Shown: positions 1 to 10,551, numbered from the stretch's first letter. The stretch is 64,000 nt of DNA from Vibrio ruber DSM 16370 (GCF_900163965.1 NZ_FULE01000030.1:16065-80064); one strand, 5' to 3'. Notes: generated from the letters alone by a model not told the origin. Program-made: numbers and translations.

Positions 1-1853
1 ATCTTGCCACGCTGAGTCAGCGAACCGACCTTCGCCTGTAATGAGCCTTGCGTGACCAACTGACTTTGCTCACGGGTCTGCATGTCGTTGACGACGGTCA
101 GACGGGTATCCCCACCGGACTGGAGTGTCCCGTTCAGGGTCAATTGCCCGGCATCAATCCCGACACTGGTTTTACCGGCACTGGCACCCGACAGTGTCAC
201 CGTATCACCGGTGATATGCAGCGTCTGTCCTGCTTGTAACGTGCCGCTTTCCTGAGTCAGATGTTGTGCTTTTACCTGTATATCTTGTGCAGCCACGTCC
301 CCTTTTAAGATTGCATCCGCAGCATTGATATCCATGTCTCCGCGGGTTGTCAGCTGACCTTGCTGGTTGAGCGTCCCGGCCGTCACCGTCAGTTTATCGG
401 TGGCGCTCACCTCACTCTGCTCACCGGTGGTCAGATTCTGACTCGCCTGTACCGCCAGTGTTTGAGCGGTAATGTGGGTATCCAGAGTCAGACGGTCACT
501 ATCCATCGTAATCTCTGAGGCGGTCATATTGCCATGACCGACCAGACTCGCGTCTGTCCCCTTTACGCTCAGTTGATCTTTGGCCGCAACCGTACCGCTG
601 TTATCAAGTTTGCTGAGCTGATTGAGCGCCATCTTCTGACCGTAGATCAGGCTGTCTTGGTCTACGGTGATATGGTCCACTGCTGTCGTCAGTTGCTGAC
701 CGGCAATCAGGTTACCGGCATTCAGGGTCAGGTTATTCGCCTGCACATCGACAACCCCGCCCGCCTGTTGCTTGCCGTCGGCATCCACACCGGCTTCAAC
801 CAGACTCTGGTTGAGTGTCACCGTATCGGTGGCAGTCAGTGAGACGTTTTGACCGGCAGCAAGCGTATTGCTATCGGCATGGATACGCTGTCCTGATAGC
901 GAAGCCGTCTGTCCCGCATACTGACTTCCCTTGAGAGTCACGCCGGACTGGCTGCTGACCGTCAGGTTGTTCTGCGCACTGGATTTACCCAGTGTGATCT
1001 GTCCGTCTGCGCTGATGCGGATGTCACCCTGACTCGCCGACAGGTTACCGACATTGACTCCCACTCCGGCATCGGTTGCCACCAAGGCAATCCGCCCGGC
1101 ATACATGCCGCCTAAATTGGAAGAATCAATCGCCAGCTCCGGGGCGGCTTCTTTATCGTCGGCAGTGGTGGCCGTGACTTGATTACTCTGATAACTGACC
1201 CGGTTTTTCCCCGTCACGATGCTGAGGTCATTGGCATGAATATCGGCATTGAGCTGCGCGGTGCGGGTGATGATGTCAAAATAGCTCTGATGCGTGGCAT
1301 CAAGCCCGAGCCCTTCAATGCTGACACTGCCCTGAGACACATCAAACCCGGTGACATTACCATTTTCAATCAATGGGTTACCGGTCGATAAGGTCACTCG
1401 CGGCGTGTTGATAAAACCACAGCCATTACAGGTAATCCCGTACGGATTGGTCAGGATCACCGGAGCACCCTGACCGAAGACTTCGGTATACCCCTGTAAC
1501 TGACTGCGGCTCGCACCCGTGACTTCGTTGAGGATCACCGTTGCGGCCTGACCATGCAGGTTGGGGTTATTTTGCAAGTAGCCGCCCAGTTGTGACTGAG
1601 CGACCTGCGCGGTCGAGTTGTTGAGAATTAAGCCTGACGGGTCAACATTAAACTGTTGGTACTGGTTATGGGATAAACCATTGGCGTTGGGTGTGGCGAT
1701 ATTGACCACTTCAACCCCGTTCCCGGCACGGTTCACCGAAGTATTGTGCTGGCTGTTGTCCACTATCACATTGGCCAGCAACGGCTGAATATTGAATGTC
1801 CAGCAGATAAAGTAGACCAACGCACGCTGCCAGAAAGTCACGGGTTTTATCAT
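1..1853 (-). CDS. Filamentous haemagglutinin / TpsA-type two-partner secreted exoprotein (partial, 3' part outside window)
   Basis: Large surface or secreted adhesin of the two-partner secretion type. The minus-strand frame is open from 1853 to the window edge with no stop, about 617 codons. After a hydrophobic signal segment (TFWQRALVYFICW) comes a typical TPS haemagglutination domain: NGLSHNQYQQFNVD, then ILNEVTG and TNPYGITCNGCGFINTPR, the N-terminal motifs needed for recognition by the TpsB pore. Beyond about residue 250 the protein is made of degenerate beta-helix repeats rich in LxVxxxDxxTxxxG patterns. ATG at 1853 is preferred over ATG 1862 because AAGGG (1863-1867 on the minus strand) lies 9 nt upstream of 1853 and directly abuts 1862. 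It follows tpsB by 23 nt, so the two are co-transcribed. A CdiA-type toxin tip cannot be judged because the C-terminus is not in the window. Confidence 0.9.
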   Translation of the reverse strand, partial: MIKPVTFWQRALVYFICWTFNIQPLLANVIVDNSQHNTSVNRAGNGVEVVNIATPNANGLSHNQYQQFNVDPSGLILNNSTAQVAQSQLGGYLQNNPNLHGQAATVILNEVTGASRSQLQGYTEVFGQGAPVILTNPYGITCNGCGFINTPRVTLSTGNPLIENGNVTGFDVSQGSVSIEGLGLDATHQSYFDIITRTAQLNADIHANDLSIVTGKNRVSYQSNQVTATTADDKEAAPELAIDSSNLGGMYAGRIALVATDAGVGVNVGNLSASQGDIRISADGQITLGKSSAQNNLTVSSQSGVTLKGSQYAGQTASLSGQRIHADSNTLAAGQNVSLTATDTVTLNQSLVEAGVDADGKQQAGGVVDVQANNLTLNAGNLIAGQQLTTAVDHITVDQDSLIYGQKMALNQLSKLDNSGTVAAKDQLSVKGTDASLVGHGNMTASEITMDSDRLTLDTHITAQTLAVQASQNLTTGEQSEVSATDKLTVTAGTLNQQGQLTTRGDMDINAADAILKGDVAAQDIQVKAQHLTQESGTLQAGQTLHITGDTVTLSGASAGKTSVGIDAGQLTLNGTLQSGGDTRLTVVNDMQTREQSQLVTQGSLQAKVGSLTQRGK

Positions 1854-1876
1854 GTTTTTCATCCCTTCACTGCTGA

Positions 1877-3565
1877 TTAAATTGCAATATTCACACGGTA
1901 ATTGACGATGTAGTGATCCGCATCCAGCGCACCGGGAGAATCCAGTGGCACACCGATGGCAAGACTGCTGCTGACTCGACGACTGTGGGTCTGGATCCCG
2001 AGACTGCTGCCCATCAGCGATCCGCGCTCCAGCTCATCATTTTTATCCCGGACAATTGACCCGGTATCCACGGCCCACTGGGCGCTGATCTGACCGATAT
2101 ACGGGAGTGTGCCGAGCGGATAACTGAGATCATTGCGCCAGTAGTACCCTTGATCACCGCTGATCGAAACATCTTTAAACCCGCGCACCGAATACTCACC
2201 ACCGATACTGACGCGCTGGCTGCCGTAGAGCGTGTCGTTACTCCACTGGGCAAACAGGGTACTGGTGAACATCAGGCCGGACTGAAACGGCTGGGTATAA
2301 CTGGCGGTGAGTGTCCCTTTACGGAACTGCGCTTTGGGAAACCCCGCTTGATTGCGCTCCCCGCCGAACAGGTCTGAGCCCAGAGTCAGCCGTGGTGACA
2401 CGCTCATAAAACCCGAGCCTAGCCGGGCGCTGTAATCCAGCCCGACATAAGCCGAGGACAGATTGCGTGAGCTGGAAATGATGAGGCTGTCCATCAGATG
2501 ATTTTTTTCGCGGCGGTGACTGAGCCCGACCGTGACAAAAGACTTACTTTCAGCATCGCGGGCCAGCAGCCGTTTCAGCGTTACATCATGGCTGTTGGTT
2601 TTGCCCGAAGTGCCGAACACAAACCCGTTGCTGACAAAGCCACTTTCATAATGGCTGTAGGTGGTGCGGTAATTGGTATTCCAGCGTCCGTAGGGAACGT
2701 CCAGACTCAGGCTCAGACTTTCCGAAGCATGACCGGTCGGCGGATCAAGGCTCCGGCTGCCGGATAAAGACCACTGATCGAGCGCATCAATTATATTTTC
2801 AGCATTGAGGGCGTAACGAAATTGGGTTTCACCCGTTGATTTCTGACCGGAGTTTTCAACACCGACAGAGGTATTCCCCCAAAATCGCGTGTCACTCTGA
2901 ATATCAACAATACTGTATCCCTGTTTGGTACCCGGTCTGATTTTAATTTGGGCATTATAGCGGGACAGGCGGTTTATTTGGTCGAGACCTTGCTCGATTT
3001 CACGCAGGTTAAATAAATGATCAATTAATCCCGGAAAAGCATTATTCAGAAACCCTTCCACCCGACCATTAAATTTCAGAGCTTCCAGTTTACCTTCAAG
3101 AATAACAATCTTTAATTGACCGCTGCTGAGATCCTGAGGGACTAAATAAGCCCGCGAGGTGACATATCCGGCCCCGATATATTGATTGGTAATCACACGC
3201 AGGTATTCATTGATTTGTGGCAGTCCCTGACAGCTTGGTTTGAAATCAATCCACGCCAAGAGTTGCTGATCAGAAAAGACTGTATTACCAGAAAAAACAA
3301 CCTGTTGCACAGGGAAACACTGCTGAGTCTGGCTGGCTTCAGGTGCCGGTAACGTCGGCAACACATTGAGTTGCTGTACGGATTGTTTGGCTCGTTCTAT
3401 CTCTTGTAAACGCTCCCGCTGCTCCTGCTCAATACTCGCCTGCGTCGCAGGAGAAATAGCAACATTGCCATTATTGCTATAGGCAGCAAAAGAAACAAAA
3501 TAAATACAACAAGCAAGGAATAAATATTGAGACAGCACAAACTGCTGAAAATTACGTTTTCGCAT
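1877..3565 (-). CDS. TpsB outer-membrane transporter of the ShlB/FhaC/HecB family
   Basis: Outer-membrane beta-barrel of the Omp85 superfamily that secretes and activates its partner exoprotein encoded just downstream. The 562-aa length fits FhaC/ShlB proteins. An N-terminal signal segment (YLFLACCIYFVSFAAYS) is followed by a Gln-rich stretch, then POTRA-type domains from about residue 80 (CFPVQQVVFSGNTVFSDQQL; INEYLRVITNQYIGAGY) and a C-terminal barrel. The diagnostic motif VRGF is present (GGEYSVRGFKD), as in loop 6 of the family, and the protein ends with alternating hydrophobic residues (YIVNYRVNIAI). The order transporter then exoprotein matches shlBA and hpmBA. The substrate specificity is unknown beyond the neighbouring gene. 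Confidence 0.92.
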   Translation of the reverse strand: MRKRNFQQFVLSQYLFLACCIYFVSFAAYSNNGNVAISPATQASIEQEQRERLQEIERAKQSVQQLNVLPTLPAPEASQTQQCFPVQQVVFSGNTVFSDQQLLAWIDFKPSCQGLPQINEYLRVITNQYIGAGYVTSRAYLVPQDLSSGQLKIVILEGKLEALKFNGRVEGFLNNAFPGLIDHLFNLREIEQGLDQINRLSRYNAQIKIRPGTKQGYSIVDIQSDTRFWGNTSVGVENSGQKSTGETQFRYALNAENIIDALDQWSLSGSRSLDPPTGHASESLSLSLDVPYGRWNTNYRTTYSHYESGFVSNGFVFGTSGKTNSHDVTLKRLLARDAESKSFVTVGLSHRREKNHLMDSLIISSSRNLSSAYVGLDYSARLGSGFMSVSPRLTLGSDLFGGERNQAGFPKAQFRKGTLTASYTQPFQSGLMFTSTLFAQWSNDTLYGSQRVSIGGEYSVRGFKDVSISGDQGYYWRNDLSYPLGTLPYIGQISAQWAVDTGSIVRDKNDELERGSLMGSSLGIQTHSRRVSSSLAIGVPLDSPGALDADHYIVNYRVNIAI

Positions 3566-4030
3566 TCAGGGAACAACCTAGCATAAATATGGATCCCGAT
3601 AAGGGAGGTTCTTATTATTTTTTATTGGGAGCGGATTTTAGGTTACAAAAGAATCAATAGCAATATCATTCTCAATATTGCTACATTATTTTTTATAAAA
3701 AAATTTGTTTTTTATCTGCGATCAATATTTAGAAATACAAATAACTCAACCAATTTCATATTAATAACCAATAAAAAATGGGCGAACAATCAAGATGACA
3801 CAAATAAGGCCTCATCAGCTTATTATTATTTCCTGATTTATTTTTCTTACACTTTTTTCACAAAGTCTTTTCTGCCTTCCTACCTTTTTATTTTACTCCC
3901 TGTTCATTCACCGGGTTTGATGCCATATATTTGATGAAACACAATGAGACGTACCTCACTCAAATCATGTACCATGGTCTATATGCGATGTTCTCATCGA
4001 GAGTATAACCGAGTGGTAAAGGATAATTCT
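3566..4030. other. AT-rich divergent intergenic region
   Basis: No gene seen. It separates tpsB (leftward) from the HD-domain gene (rightward) and must hold both promoters. An 8-bp perfect inverted repeat, AGCAATAT / ATATTGCT, lies at 3659-3682 in the presumed tpsB leader, followed by T- and A-rich sequence. Its role (operator or leader hairpin) is not known. Confidence 0.5.
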
Positions 4031-4630
4031 GTGAAGAAAAAACAAAGCACATTTATGGCATGGGTGACACGCATGCCGCTGATCAAACGCTGGGCACTGA
4101 TGCATTGCTTTCAGGAAGAGAATGTGTCGGAACACTCACATCAAGTCGCCGTGATCGCCCACTTGCTGACCGTGATTAAAAATAAACGCTTCGGCGGCAC
4201 TCTGAACCCGGAAAGAGCGGCAGTGATTGCAATTTATCATGAAATATCAGAAACCAAACTGCAGGATATCAACTCTAAAACCAAGTACCACAGCCCGGAA
4301 TTTACCGCGGCCTTTAAAAAATTAGAGGATATTGCCGAGCAGGAATGTCTGGATACCCTGCCGGAAGATCTGCGTGACGAGTTCACCGGTCTGCTGGTGC
4401 AGAAACATGTCGATGCCGAGTATAAAACCATTGTTAAAGCCGCCGATATCCTGGCTGCCTATATCAAGACCTTGAATGAGTTACGCTTTCACAATGATGA
4501 GTTTGTACATGTCAAAGAAGGGCTCGATGAAACGATTGAAAAACTGACCGCGACCATGCCCGAAGTCGCGGTGTTTATGGATGTGTTCTGCGAAAGCTGT
4601 ACTACCACTTTCGATAAGATTTCCGGCTGA
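4031..4630 (+). CDS. YfbR-like HD-domain 5'-nucleotidase paralogue with HE in place of HD
   Basis: 199-aa protein resembling E. coli YfbR, a dCMP/dNMP 5'-nucleotidase (199 aa) of the HD superfamily. The start is GTG 4031, with AAAGGA at 4018-4023 seven nt upstream. From there the N-terminus VKKKQSTFMAW aligns with MKQSHFFAH of YfbR, so a frame extension upstream to 3944 is not needed. Landmarks: H35 in NVSEHSHQ, H70 in IYHEISE, E74, and D139 in VKAADILAAY. The metal-ligand pair HD of the family reads H70-E71 here, and the YfbR GDLPTPVKY segment is replaced by LQDINSKTKY, so this is a divergent paralogue whose substrate may differ. It stands alone, divergent from tpsB and convergent with the hut operon. 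Confidence 0.75.
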   Translation: MKKKQSTFMAWVTRMPLIKRWALMHCFQEENVSEHSHQVAVIAHLLTVIKNKRFGGTLNPERAAVIAIYHEISETKLQDINSKTKYHSPEFTAAFKKLEDIAEQECLDTLPEDLRDEFTGLLVQKHVDAEYKTIVKAADILAAYIKTLNELRFHNDEFVHVKEGLDETIEKLTATMPEVAVFMDVFCESCTTTFDKISG

Positions 4631-4667
4631 ATTGTCACACCGGCACCGATGCCCCCGACGATCACCA

Positions 4668-4687
4668 AGCGCTGCAATTGCAGCGCT
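4668..4687. terminator. 20-bp perfect palindrome between convergent genes
   Basis: AGCGCTGCAATTGCAGCGCT is a perfect palindrome between the HD-domain gene (+) and hutU (-). The position suits a bidirectional terminator, but it has no T-tract on either side, so the function is inferred from location only. Confidence 0.4.
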
Positions 4688-4784
4688 GATTGTTAACGGT
4701 GAGCCTGTCGTCGGTAAATATGCGCATCTCAGCGCAAGCTATCATTGTTCCGGCTGTGATTGCACCGATTTAATTTCACCCGTG

Positions 4785-6782
4785 TTATTTCACGACCGCA
4801 TTCAACAGCGCGTCATCGGCCTGCTCCGGAATGGTCACTTTGAGCCGTGGCTCAAGCGCCATCGCCCGTTGAATGGCAAATACCGCCCCTTCATTTCTGG
4901 CCCAGCTGCGCCGCGAAATCCCATTATTCACATCCCAGTGGAGCATCGATTTCAGTCGGGTATCACATGCCTCAGAACCGTCTAAGACCATGCCGAAACC
5001 GCCATTGATCACTTCCCCCCAACCGACGCCACCACCATTATGGATGCTGACCCACGTTGCACCGCGGAACGCATCACCGATAACATTGTGAATCGCCATA
5101 TCGGCAGTAAAGCGTGACCCGTCATAAATATTGGCCGTTTCCCGATACGGTGAGTCGGTGCCGGACACATCGTGATGATCGCGTCCGAGAATTACCGGCG
5201 CAGAGATTTTGCCGCTGTTAACCGCCTGATTAAAAGCCGCTGCAATCCGCATCCGCCCTTCGGCATCAGCATATAAAATCCGCGCTTGTGAGCCGACAAC
5301 GAGATTGTTCTGTTTAGCCTGCCGAATCCATGACAGGTTATCGGCAATCTGCTGACGAATCTCTGCCGGCGCCTGTTGATGCATGTCTTCCAGAATCTCT
5401 GCGGCAATCTGGTCGGTGACCGCCAAGTCGTGCGGATCCGATGATGAACACACCCAGCGGAAAGGCCCGAAGCCGTAATCAAAGCACATCGGCCCCATAA
5501 TATCTTCCACATAAGAGGGGTACTTAAATGAACCATCGGCCTTGAGAATATCAGCCCCTGCCCGGCTTGCTTCCAACAGAAATGCATTGCCGTAATCAAA
5601 GAAATACATTCCTTTGGCGGTCAATTGATTAATCGCCGCCACATGGCGCTTCAAGGTTGCCTGTACCGCCGCACGAAACTGTTCCGGCTCGTTGGCCATC
5701 ATCGTATTGGATTGTTCAAAGCTATAACCGACCGGATAATAGCCCCCCGCCCACGGATTGTGCAGTGAGGTCTGGTCTGAACCTAAATCGATGTGGATAT
5801 CTTCTGCGGCCAGTCGTTCCCACAGGTCAACAATATTGCCCAGGTAGGCCAGAGAAACTGGTCGATTATCGATTTGCGCCTGCTTGATCCGTGCGATCAG
5901 TGCGTCTAAATCAGGGTGAACTTCATCGACCCATCCCTGTTCATGGCGCTTATAAGCGGCTTTGGGATTAATTTCAGCCACCACGCCAATGGTTTGCGCA
6001 ATCACCGCCGCCTTGGGCTGCGCGCCACTCATCCCGCCCAGCCCGGAGGTAACAAACAGCGGTAACTTACTTGGATCCCGGTCGCGTTTCATCCGCACCG
6101 CATTCATCACCGTAATCGTCGTGCCATGCACAATACCTTGCGGGCCGATATACATAAACGAGCCTGCCGTCATCTGACCGTATTGGGTCACCCCTAATGC
6201 ATTAAATTTTTCCCAGTCATCCGGTTTTGAGTAGTTGGGAATCATCATGCCGTTGGTCACCACCACCCGCGGTGCATCGGGATGTGACGGATACAGCCCC
6301 ATCGGATGACCGGAATAGAGCACCAGTGTCTGTTCATCGGTCATTTCCGCCAGATATTTCATGGTGAGACGGTACTGTGCCCAGTTGGAGAACACTGCGC
6401 CATTACCGCCATAGGTAATCAGTTCCTGCGGATGCTGTGCCACCGCTGTGTCAAGGTTATTACTGAGCATCAGCATAATCGCGGCAGCCTGCTTTGACTG
6501 ATGCGGAAACGTATCAATCGAGCGTGCGGTGATGGGATAATCCGGCATCAGGCGATACATATAAATCCGGCCGTAGGTCTCCAGCTCTTCATAAAACTCC
6601 GGAGCTAATTCCGCATGATGCCGTTGATCGAAATAGCGCAGCGCATTTCTGACCGCGAGGATTTTCTCTTCCCGGCTCAGAATCGCTTTTCTTTTCGGTG
6701 CATGACTGAGGTTCTCATTGCGTTCGCGCTTGGGCGGCAGGATATCCGGAATCCCGGCTAAGATCTTGGCTTTAAATGTCAT
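4785..6782 (-). CDS. hutU: Urocanate hydratase (urocanase), long form
   Basis: Second step of histidine degradation: urocanate plus water gives imidazolonepropionate, with NAD+ as electrophile. At 665 aa it is clearly longer than the roughly 555-565-aa Pseudomonas/Bacillus enzyme and resembles the long class that includes animal urocanases. Recognisable motifs: TYGGNGAVFSNWAQ, YSGHPMG, the NAD-binding SGLGGMSGAQPKAA, DYGFGPFRWVCSSSDPHDL with the catalytic-region Cys, and NGGGVGWGEVINGG near the C-terminus. The start at 6782 (MTFKAK) is chosen because AAGGA sits 7 nt upstream, inside the first codons of a possible longer start at 6797. It is the last gene of hutHIGU, 34 nt after hutG. Confidence 0.95.
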   Translation of the reverse strand: MTFKAKILAGIPDILPPKRERNENLSHAPKRKAILSREEKILAVRNALRYFDQRHHAELAPEFYEELETYGRIYMYRLMPDYPITARSIDTFPHQSKQAAAIMLMLSNNLDTAVAQHPQELITYGGNGAVFSNWAQYRLTMKYLAEMTDEQTLVLYSGHPMGLYPSHPDAPRVVVTNGMMIPNYSKPDDWEKFNALGVTQYGQMTAGSFMYIGPQGIVHGTTITVMNAVRMKRDRDPSKLPLFVTSGLGGMSGAQPKAAVIAQTIGVVAEINPKAAYKRHEQGWVDEVHPDLDALIARIKQAQIDNRPVSLAYLGNIVDLWERLAAEDIHIDLGSDQTSLHNPWAGGYYPVGYSFEQSNTMMANEPEQFRAAVQATLKRHVAAINQLTAKGMYFFDYGNAFLLEASRAGADILKADGSFKYPSYVEDIMGPMCFDYGFGPFRWVCSSSDPHDLAVTDQIAAEILEDMHQQAPAEIRQQIADNLSWIRQAKQNNLVVGSQARILYADAEGRMRIAAAFNQAVNSGKISAPVILGRDHHDVSGTDSPYRETANIYDGSRFTADMAIHNVIGDAFRGATWVSIHNGGGVGWGEVINGGFGMVLDGSEACDTRLKSMLHWDVNNGISRRSWARNEGAVFAIQRAMALEPRLKVTIPEQADDALLNAVVK

Positions 6783-6816
6783 ATCATTGTCCTTCATGTA
6801 TTCCCTGCTTCAATCT

Positions 6817-7647
6817 TTATTGTGCTTCATCCGAGGGATGACCATGCGCCAACAGTGATTGAATCAACTGTTGCAGAACGGGACGAACCCGTTGCAGTTT
6901 CTCCGGATCCAGTTGATAGTCTGATGCAGTTGTCTGAGTTTCATCGGTGAGGTAGGTGGTTTGAGAAAGCTCCAGTTGCAGCGCATGAATCTGCGCCGAG
7001 GGCTGTCCGTATTGACGGGTGATGTATCCCCCTTTGAACCGCCCGTTGCATACATGGCTATACGGACTTTGCTCAACCAGTTTAGCCACCTGATTCAGTA
7101 AGGTCGGAGAGCAGGCAAGCCCGGCATTGTTCCCGAGATTAAAATCAGGCAGCGTGCCGTCAAACAACATCGGCACCCGGGCAGCAATACTGTGCGCATC
7201 AAACAGGATCGCGTAACCATATCGCTCCCGAATCTGTGCGAGCGTTGCCGTGATTTGTTGATGATAAGGCTGCCAGACTTCTGCTTTGATCCGGGCTTGA
7301 GTCACTTCATCAAAGCCAGCCCCCTCGACAAACACCGGGTTACCAGAGAATAAGATGTCAGGAAACAGGCCTGTGGTTTTACTGGTATATAGTGGCTGGT
7401 CATCAATCGGACGATTGAGATCGACCACATAACGAGAATAGTGAGCTTGAATGACACTGACATCCATCGCTGCTAAAAAATCATACAGTTCAGGTAAGTA
7501 CCAGTCGGTATCCGGCAGCGCCTGAGCCTCAGAGGTCAATTGATTTGCCATCCCCGGCAGTAGCGCAGTCCCACAGTGTGGCATACTGACCAACAGCGGG
7601 CTCTGCCCCTGACGAAAATGAAATGGTTGCTCAATGGGTATCGACAT
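6817..7647 (-). CDS. hutG: N-formylglutamate deformylase (amidohydrolase)
   Basis: Hydrolyses N-formyl-L-glutamate to glutamate and formate, the last step of the five-step hut pathway. The 276-aa protein matches the N-formylglutamate amidohydrolase family (Pseudomonas HutG type), not the arginase-like formimidoylglutamase. Seen: [11 protein letters not shown] near the N-terminus, [46 protein letters not shown] and ALQLELSQ, the metal- and substrate-binding blocks of the family. It overlaps the end of hutI by 17 nt and leads into hutU, so it is translated from one hut mRNA. Its reaction fits the presence of HutF at 11597, which makes N-formylglutamate. Confidence 0.93.
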   Translation of the reverse strand: MSIPIEQPFHFRQGQSPLLVSMPHCGTALLPGMANQLTSEAQALPDTDWYLPELYDFLAAMDVSVIQAHYSRYVVDLNRPIDDQPLYTSKTTGLFPDILFSGNPVFVEGAGFDEVTQARIKAEVWQPYHQQITATLAQIRERYGYAILFDAHSIAARVPMLFDGTLPDFNLGNNAGLACSPTLLNQVAKLVEQSPYSHVCNGRFKGGYITRQYGQPSAQIHALQLELSQTTYLTDETQTTASDYQLDPEKLQRVRPVLQQLIQSLLAHGHPSDEAQ

Positions 7648-8863
7648 GACTGTTCTCTCCCTTTTTAACGCGTGTTTTCAACAGGTCGCCGCCCAACCAG
7701 TAACTGAGTTCTCCGGGACTTTCCACATCCCAGCAGACAAAATCGGCGACCTTGCCGACACTCAGTTGTCCGTGAGTTTCAGTTAATCCCAAAGCACGTG
7801 CGGCATGAATGGTGGTTGCGGCCAAAGCTTCTTCCGGGGTCAGGCCGAACAGCGTACACGCCATATTCATCATCAGACGTAAAGAAAGCACCGGAGATGT
7901 GCCGGGATTGATATCCGTGGCAACCGCCATCGGCACCTGATAGCGACGCAGCAAATCCACGGGCGGACGCTGAGTTTCTTTCAAGGCGAAATAGGCCCCC
8001 GGTAACAGCACCGCAACAGTACCGGACTCACGCATCGCAGCGACATCCCCTTCCGTCATAAACTCCAGATGATCCGCAGACAGTGCCTGAAAACGCGCCG
8101 CAAGAGTTGTTCCCCCCTGCGACGACAACTGCTCTGCATGGAGCTTCACCGGTATCCCGAAAGCGTGGGCGGTTTGAAAATAGCGTTCCACCTGCTCAGG
8201 ACTGAATGCAATGGTTTCACAAAATGCATCCACTGCATCTGCCAGACCACGTTGCGCAATCTCCGGCAATAATTCATCACACAGATAATCGATATAAGCA
8301 TCGGTACGCCCCTGATATTCGGGCGGCACGGCATGAGCGGCCAGACAAGTGGTACAAATATCAACCGGATAGTGTTCCGCCAGTTGCCGTGCGACTTCCA
8401 GCATCTTCATTTCGTGTTCGGTCGAGAGGCCGTAACCGGATTTAATTTCCAGCGTCGTTACCCCATCGCGCATCAGAGATTTCAGCCGTCGAGATGCAGA
8501 AATAAACAACTGTTCCGGGGTCGCTTGACGAGTGGCGTGCACCGACGCTGCAATGCCGCCGCCACTCTGAGCAATCGCCTGATAACTGACCCCGTTGAGC
8601 CGCTGTTCAAACTCATGGGCGCGATTACCACCGAAAACCAAATGGGTGTGACAATCAACTAAGCCGGGCGTAACCCATCCGCCATGAAGGTGGTGTTCTT
8701 GCGCAGCGTGATAGGCAGGTAAATCACCTTGAGGGCCAATCCATGCAATTCGCCCGTCCCGGACGCCAATCGCAGCATTTTCGATAGCACTATATTGACC
8801 ATTCACCATGGTCGCGGCATTAAAACCGTACCATAGTGAATCAAAATTCAGTTGTTCATTCAT
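7631..8863 (-). CDS. hutI: Imidazolonepropionase
   Basis: Third step of histidine degradation: opens imidazolone-5-propionate to N-formimino-L-glutamate. It is a cytosolic metal-dependent amidohydrolase of 410 aa, normal for the family. Motifs: [12 protein letters not shown] (metal HxH), [32 protein letters not shown] and the metal Asp in [15 protein letters not shown] 8863 overlaps the hutH stop by 8 nt. A GTG at 8881 would add six residues (MSQVII) but has no better ribosome binding site, and family N-termini fit the shorter form. Part of the hutHIGU operon. Confidence 0.94.
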   Translation of the reverse strand: MNEQLNFDSLWYGFNAATMVNGQYSAIENAAIGVRDGRIAWIGPQGDLPAYHAAQEHHLHGGWVTPGLVDCHTHLVFGGNRAHEFEQRLNGVSYQAIAQSGGGIAASVHATRQATPEQLFISASRRLKSLMRDGVTTLEIKSGYGLSTEHEMKMLEVARQLAEHYPVDICTTCLAAHAVPPEYQGRTDAYIDYLCDELLPEIAQRGLADAVDAFCETIAFSPEQVERYFQTAHAFGIPVKLHAEQLSSQGGTTLAARFQALSADHLEFMTEGDVAAMRESGTVAVLLPGAYFALKETQRPPVDLLRRYQVPMAVATDINPGTSPVLSLRLMMNMACTLFGLTPEEALAATTIHAARALGLTETHGQLSVGKVADFVCWDVESPGELSYWLGGDLLKTRVKKGENSHVDTH

Positions 8864-10406
8864 GATAATCACTTGTGACACTTGGGAGTAAACCGGCGGG
8901 CATCAATTCATTATGTGCCGCTTCTGCTAACAGACCGTTAGCTTTCTCGATATCTGCCGCGAAATAGCGATCTTTATCGTAGAACGGTACGCGGGCACGA
9001 AGATCAGCGCGGGCTTGCTCCAGTCGTTCCGTTGATTTCAACGGGGCGCGGAAGTCCAGCCCCTGCACCGCTGCCAGTATTTCAACAGCCAGAATACCGC
9101 GGGTATTTTCCGCCATATCTTTGAGCCGTCGTGCAGCAAAGGTTGCCATAGAGACATGATCTTCCTGATTGGCCGAGGTTGGCAGGCTATCGACCGATGC
9201 CGGATGAGCAAAGGTTTTATTTTCACTGGCAAGTGCCGCCGAAGTGACCTGCGCAATCATAAAGCCGGAGTTAACACCACCGTTTTCGACCAAAAATGGC
9301 GGCAGCTTACTCAGATGACTATCGATAAGCAACGCCATCCGTCGTTCTGACAGGCTGCCGATTTCAGCAATGGCAAGTGCCAGATTATCCGCCGCAAATG
9401 CCACCGGTTCGGCATGAAAATTCCCTCCGGAGACAATATCCCCCTGCTCAGCAAATACCAGCGGGTTATCCGATACCGCGTTTGCCTCAACCAGCAACGT
9501 ACTTGCGGCGTGGCGGATCTGCGTTAAGCAGGCCCCCATCACCTGAGGCTGACAGCGCAGTGAGTATGGGTCTTGCACTTTTTCACAATTGGCATGTGAT
9601 TCACCCAGTTCACTTTGCTCCGTCAGCAGGTGCCGGTAGGCCGCAGCCGCATCCATCTGGCCTTGATGGCCGCGCACGGCATGAATCCGCTCATCAAACG
9701 GACGCCGGCTACCCAGTGCGGCTTCCACAGACAACGCACCACAAACCATGGCCGAGGCATAGAGATCTTCCGTCGCAAACAGCCCCTCAAGCGCAAATGC
9801 CGTGGATGCTTGTGTTCCGTTCAGTAGCGCAAGCCCTTCTTTAGGCGCTAATTTGATCGGTTCCATTCCTGCAATCGCCAATGCAGCCCGGCCGGAAATA
9901 ATCTCGCCTTTATAACGCGCCTGTCCTTCACCGAGCAGCACCGCACTCATATGGGCAAGCGGGGCTAAATCACCCGATGCACCGACCGAGCCTTTTTGCG
10001 GGACACACGGATAAATTTCTTTGTTAATAAGGGTGATCATCGCTTCAATCACACTCAGGCGAATACCGGAATAGCCGCGAGCAAGGCTGTTGACTTTGAG
10101 TACCATCATCAGGCGAACGGTGGCGTCCTGCATGAACTCCCCGATCCCGGCCGCATGAGATAACACGATGCTGCGCTGCAATTCATCTAAATCTTCAGCG
10201 GCAATCCGCGTATTGGCCAATAAACCAAATCCGGTATTAATTCCGTAAACCGCTTGGTCTTCGACGATCACTCGATTGACAACTTCCGTGCTGGCATGAA
10301 TCGCCGTAATGGCCTGTTTGTCGAGTGATATTTTAACGGGGTTCCGGCTGATTTGACGTAGCTCACTGAGTGTGAGCTTGCCGGGATGTAAGGTTAATTC
10401 TGGCAT
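8856..10406 (-). CDS. hutH: Histidine ammonia-lyase (histidase)
   Basis: First step of histidine utilisation: L-histidine gives trans-urocanate and ammonia. The 516-aa protein is a standard histidase. The autocatalytic MIO cofactor triad Ala143-Ser144-Gly145 lies in [16 protein letters not shown]. Other signatures are [11 protein letters not shown], the active-site loop ending in [21 protein letters not shown] and [18 protein letters not shown]. It is the first gene of hutHIGU and is preceded by a HutC operator candidate at 10470-10482. The sequence upstream of the ATG (GGAG about 10 nt away) supports this start. Confidence 0.97.
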   Translation of the reverse strand: MPELTLHPGKLTLSELRQISRNPVKISLDKQAITAIHASTEVVNRVIVEDQAVYGINTGFGLLANTRIAAEDLDELQRSIVLSHAAGIGEFMQDATVRLMMVLKVNSLARGYSGIRLSVIEAMITLINKEIYPCVPQKGSVGASGDLAPLAHMSAVLLGEGQARYKGEIISGRAALAIAGMEPIKLAPKEGLALLNGTQASTAFALEGLFATEDLYASAMVCGALSVEAALGSRRPFDERIHAVRGHQGQMDAAAAYRHLLTEQSELGESHANCEKVQDPYSLRCQPQVMGACLTQIRHAASTLLVEANAVSDNPLVFAEQGDIVSGGNFHAEPVAFAADNLALAIAEIGSLSERRMALLIDSHLSKLPPFLVENGGVNSGFMIAQVTSAALASENKTFAHPASVDSLPTSANQEDHVSMATFAARRLKDMAENTRGILAVEILAAVQGLDFRAPLKSTERLEQARADLRARVPFYDKDRYFAADIEKANGLLAEAAHNELMPAGLLPSVTSDYHE

Positions 10407-10469
10407 GAGCTGCTGTTCTCCATCACGTACGCTTCAGATTGACACTGACCAACGTCATCATGACATTAC

Positions 10470-10482
10470 ATGTCTATACAAG
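10470..10482 (-). promoter_or_regulatory. HutC operator candidate at the hutH promoter
   Basis: Read on the minus strand the site is CTTGTATAGACAT. It shares the 12-mer CTTGTATAGACA with the site between hutC and hutF (11494-11507). TTTACT (minus strand, about 18 bp upstream) and TTGTAT within the site make a plausible -35/-10 pair, so a bound repressor would cover the -10. HutC repressors recognise TGTATA-type sites and release on urocanate; assignment here is inferred from the shared sequence and context. Confidence 0.75.
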
Positions 10483-10551
10483 TTAACCAAACAATAAAAG
10501 TAAACACTCGCAAGCGCAAGTGTTTGATCACCGAAGTCATCACAAAAAGCA

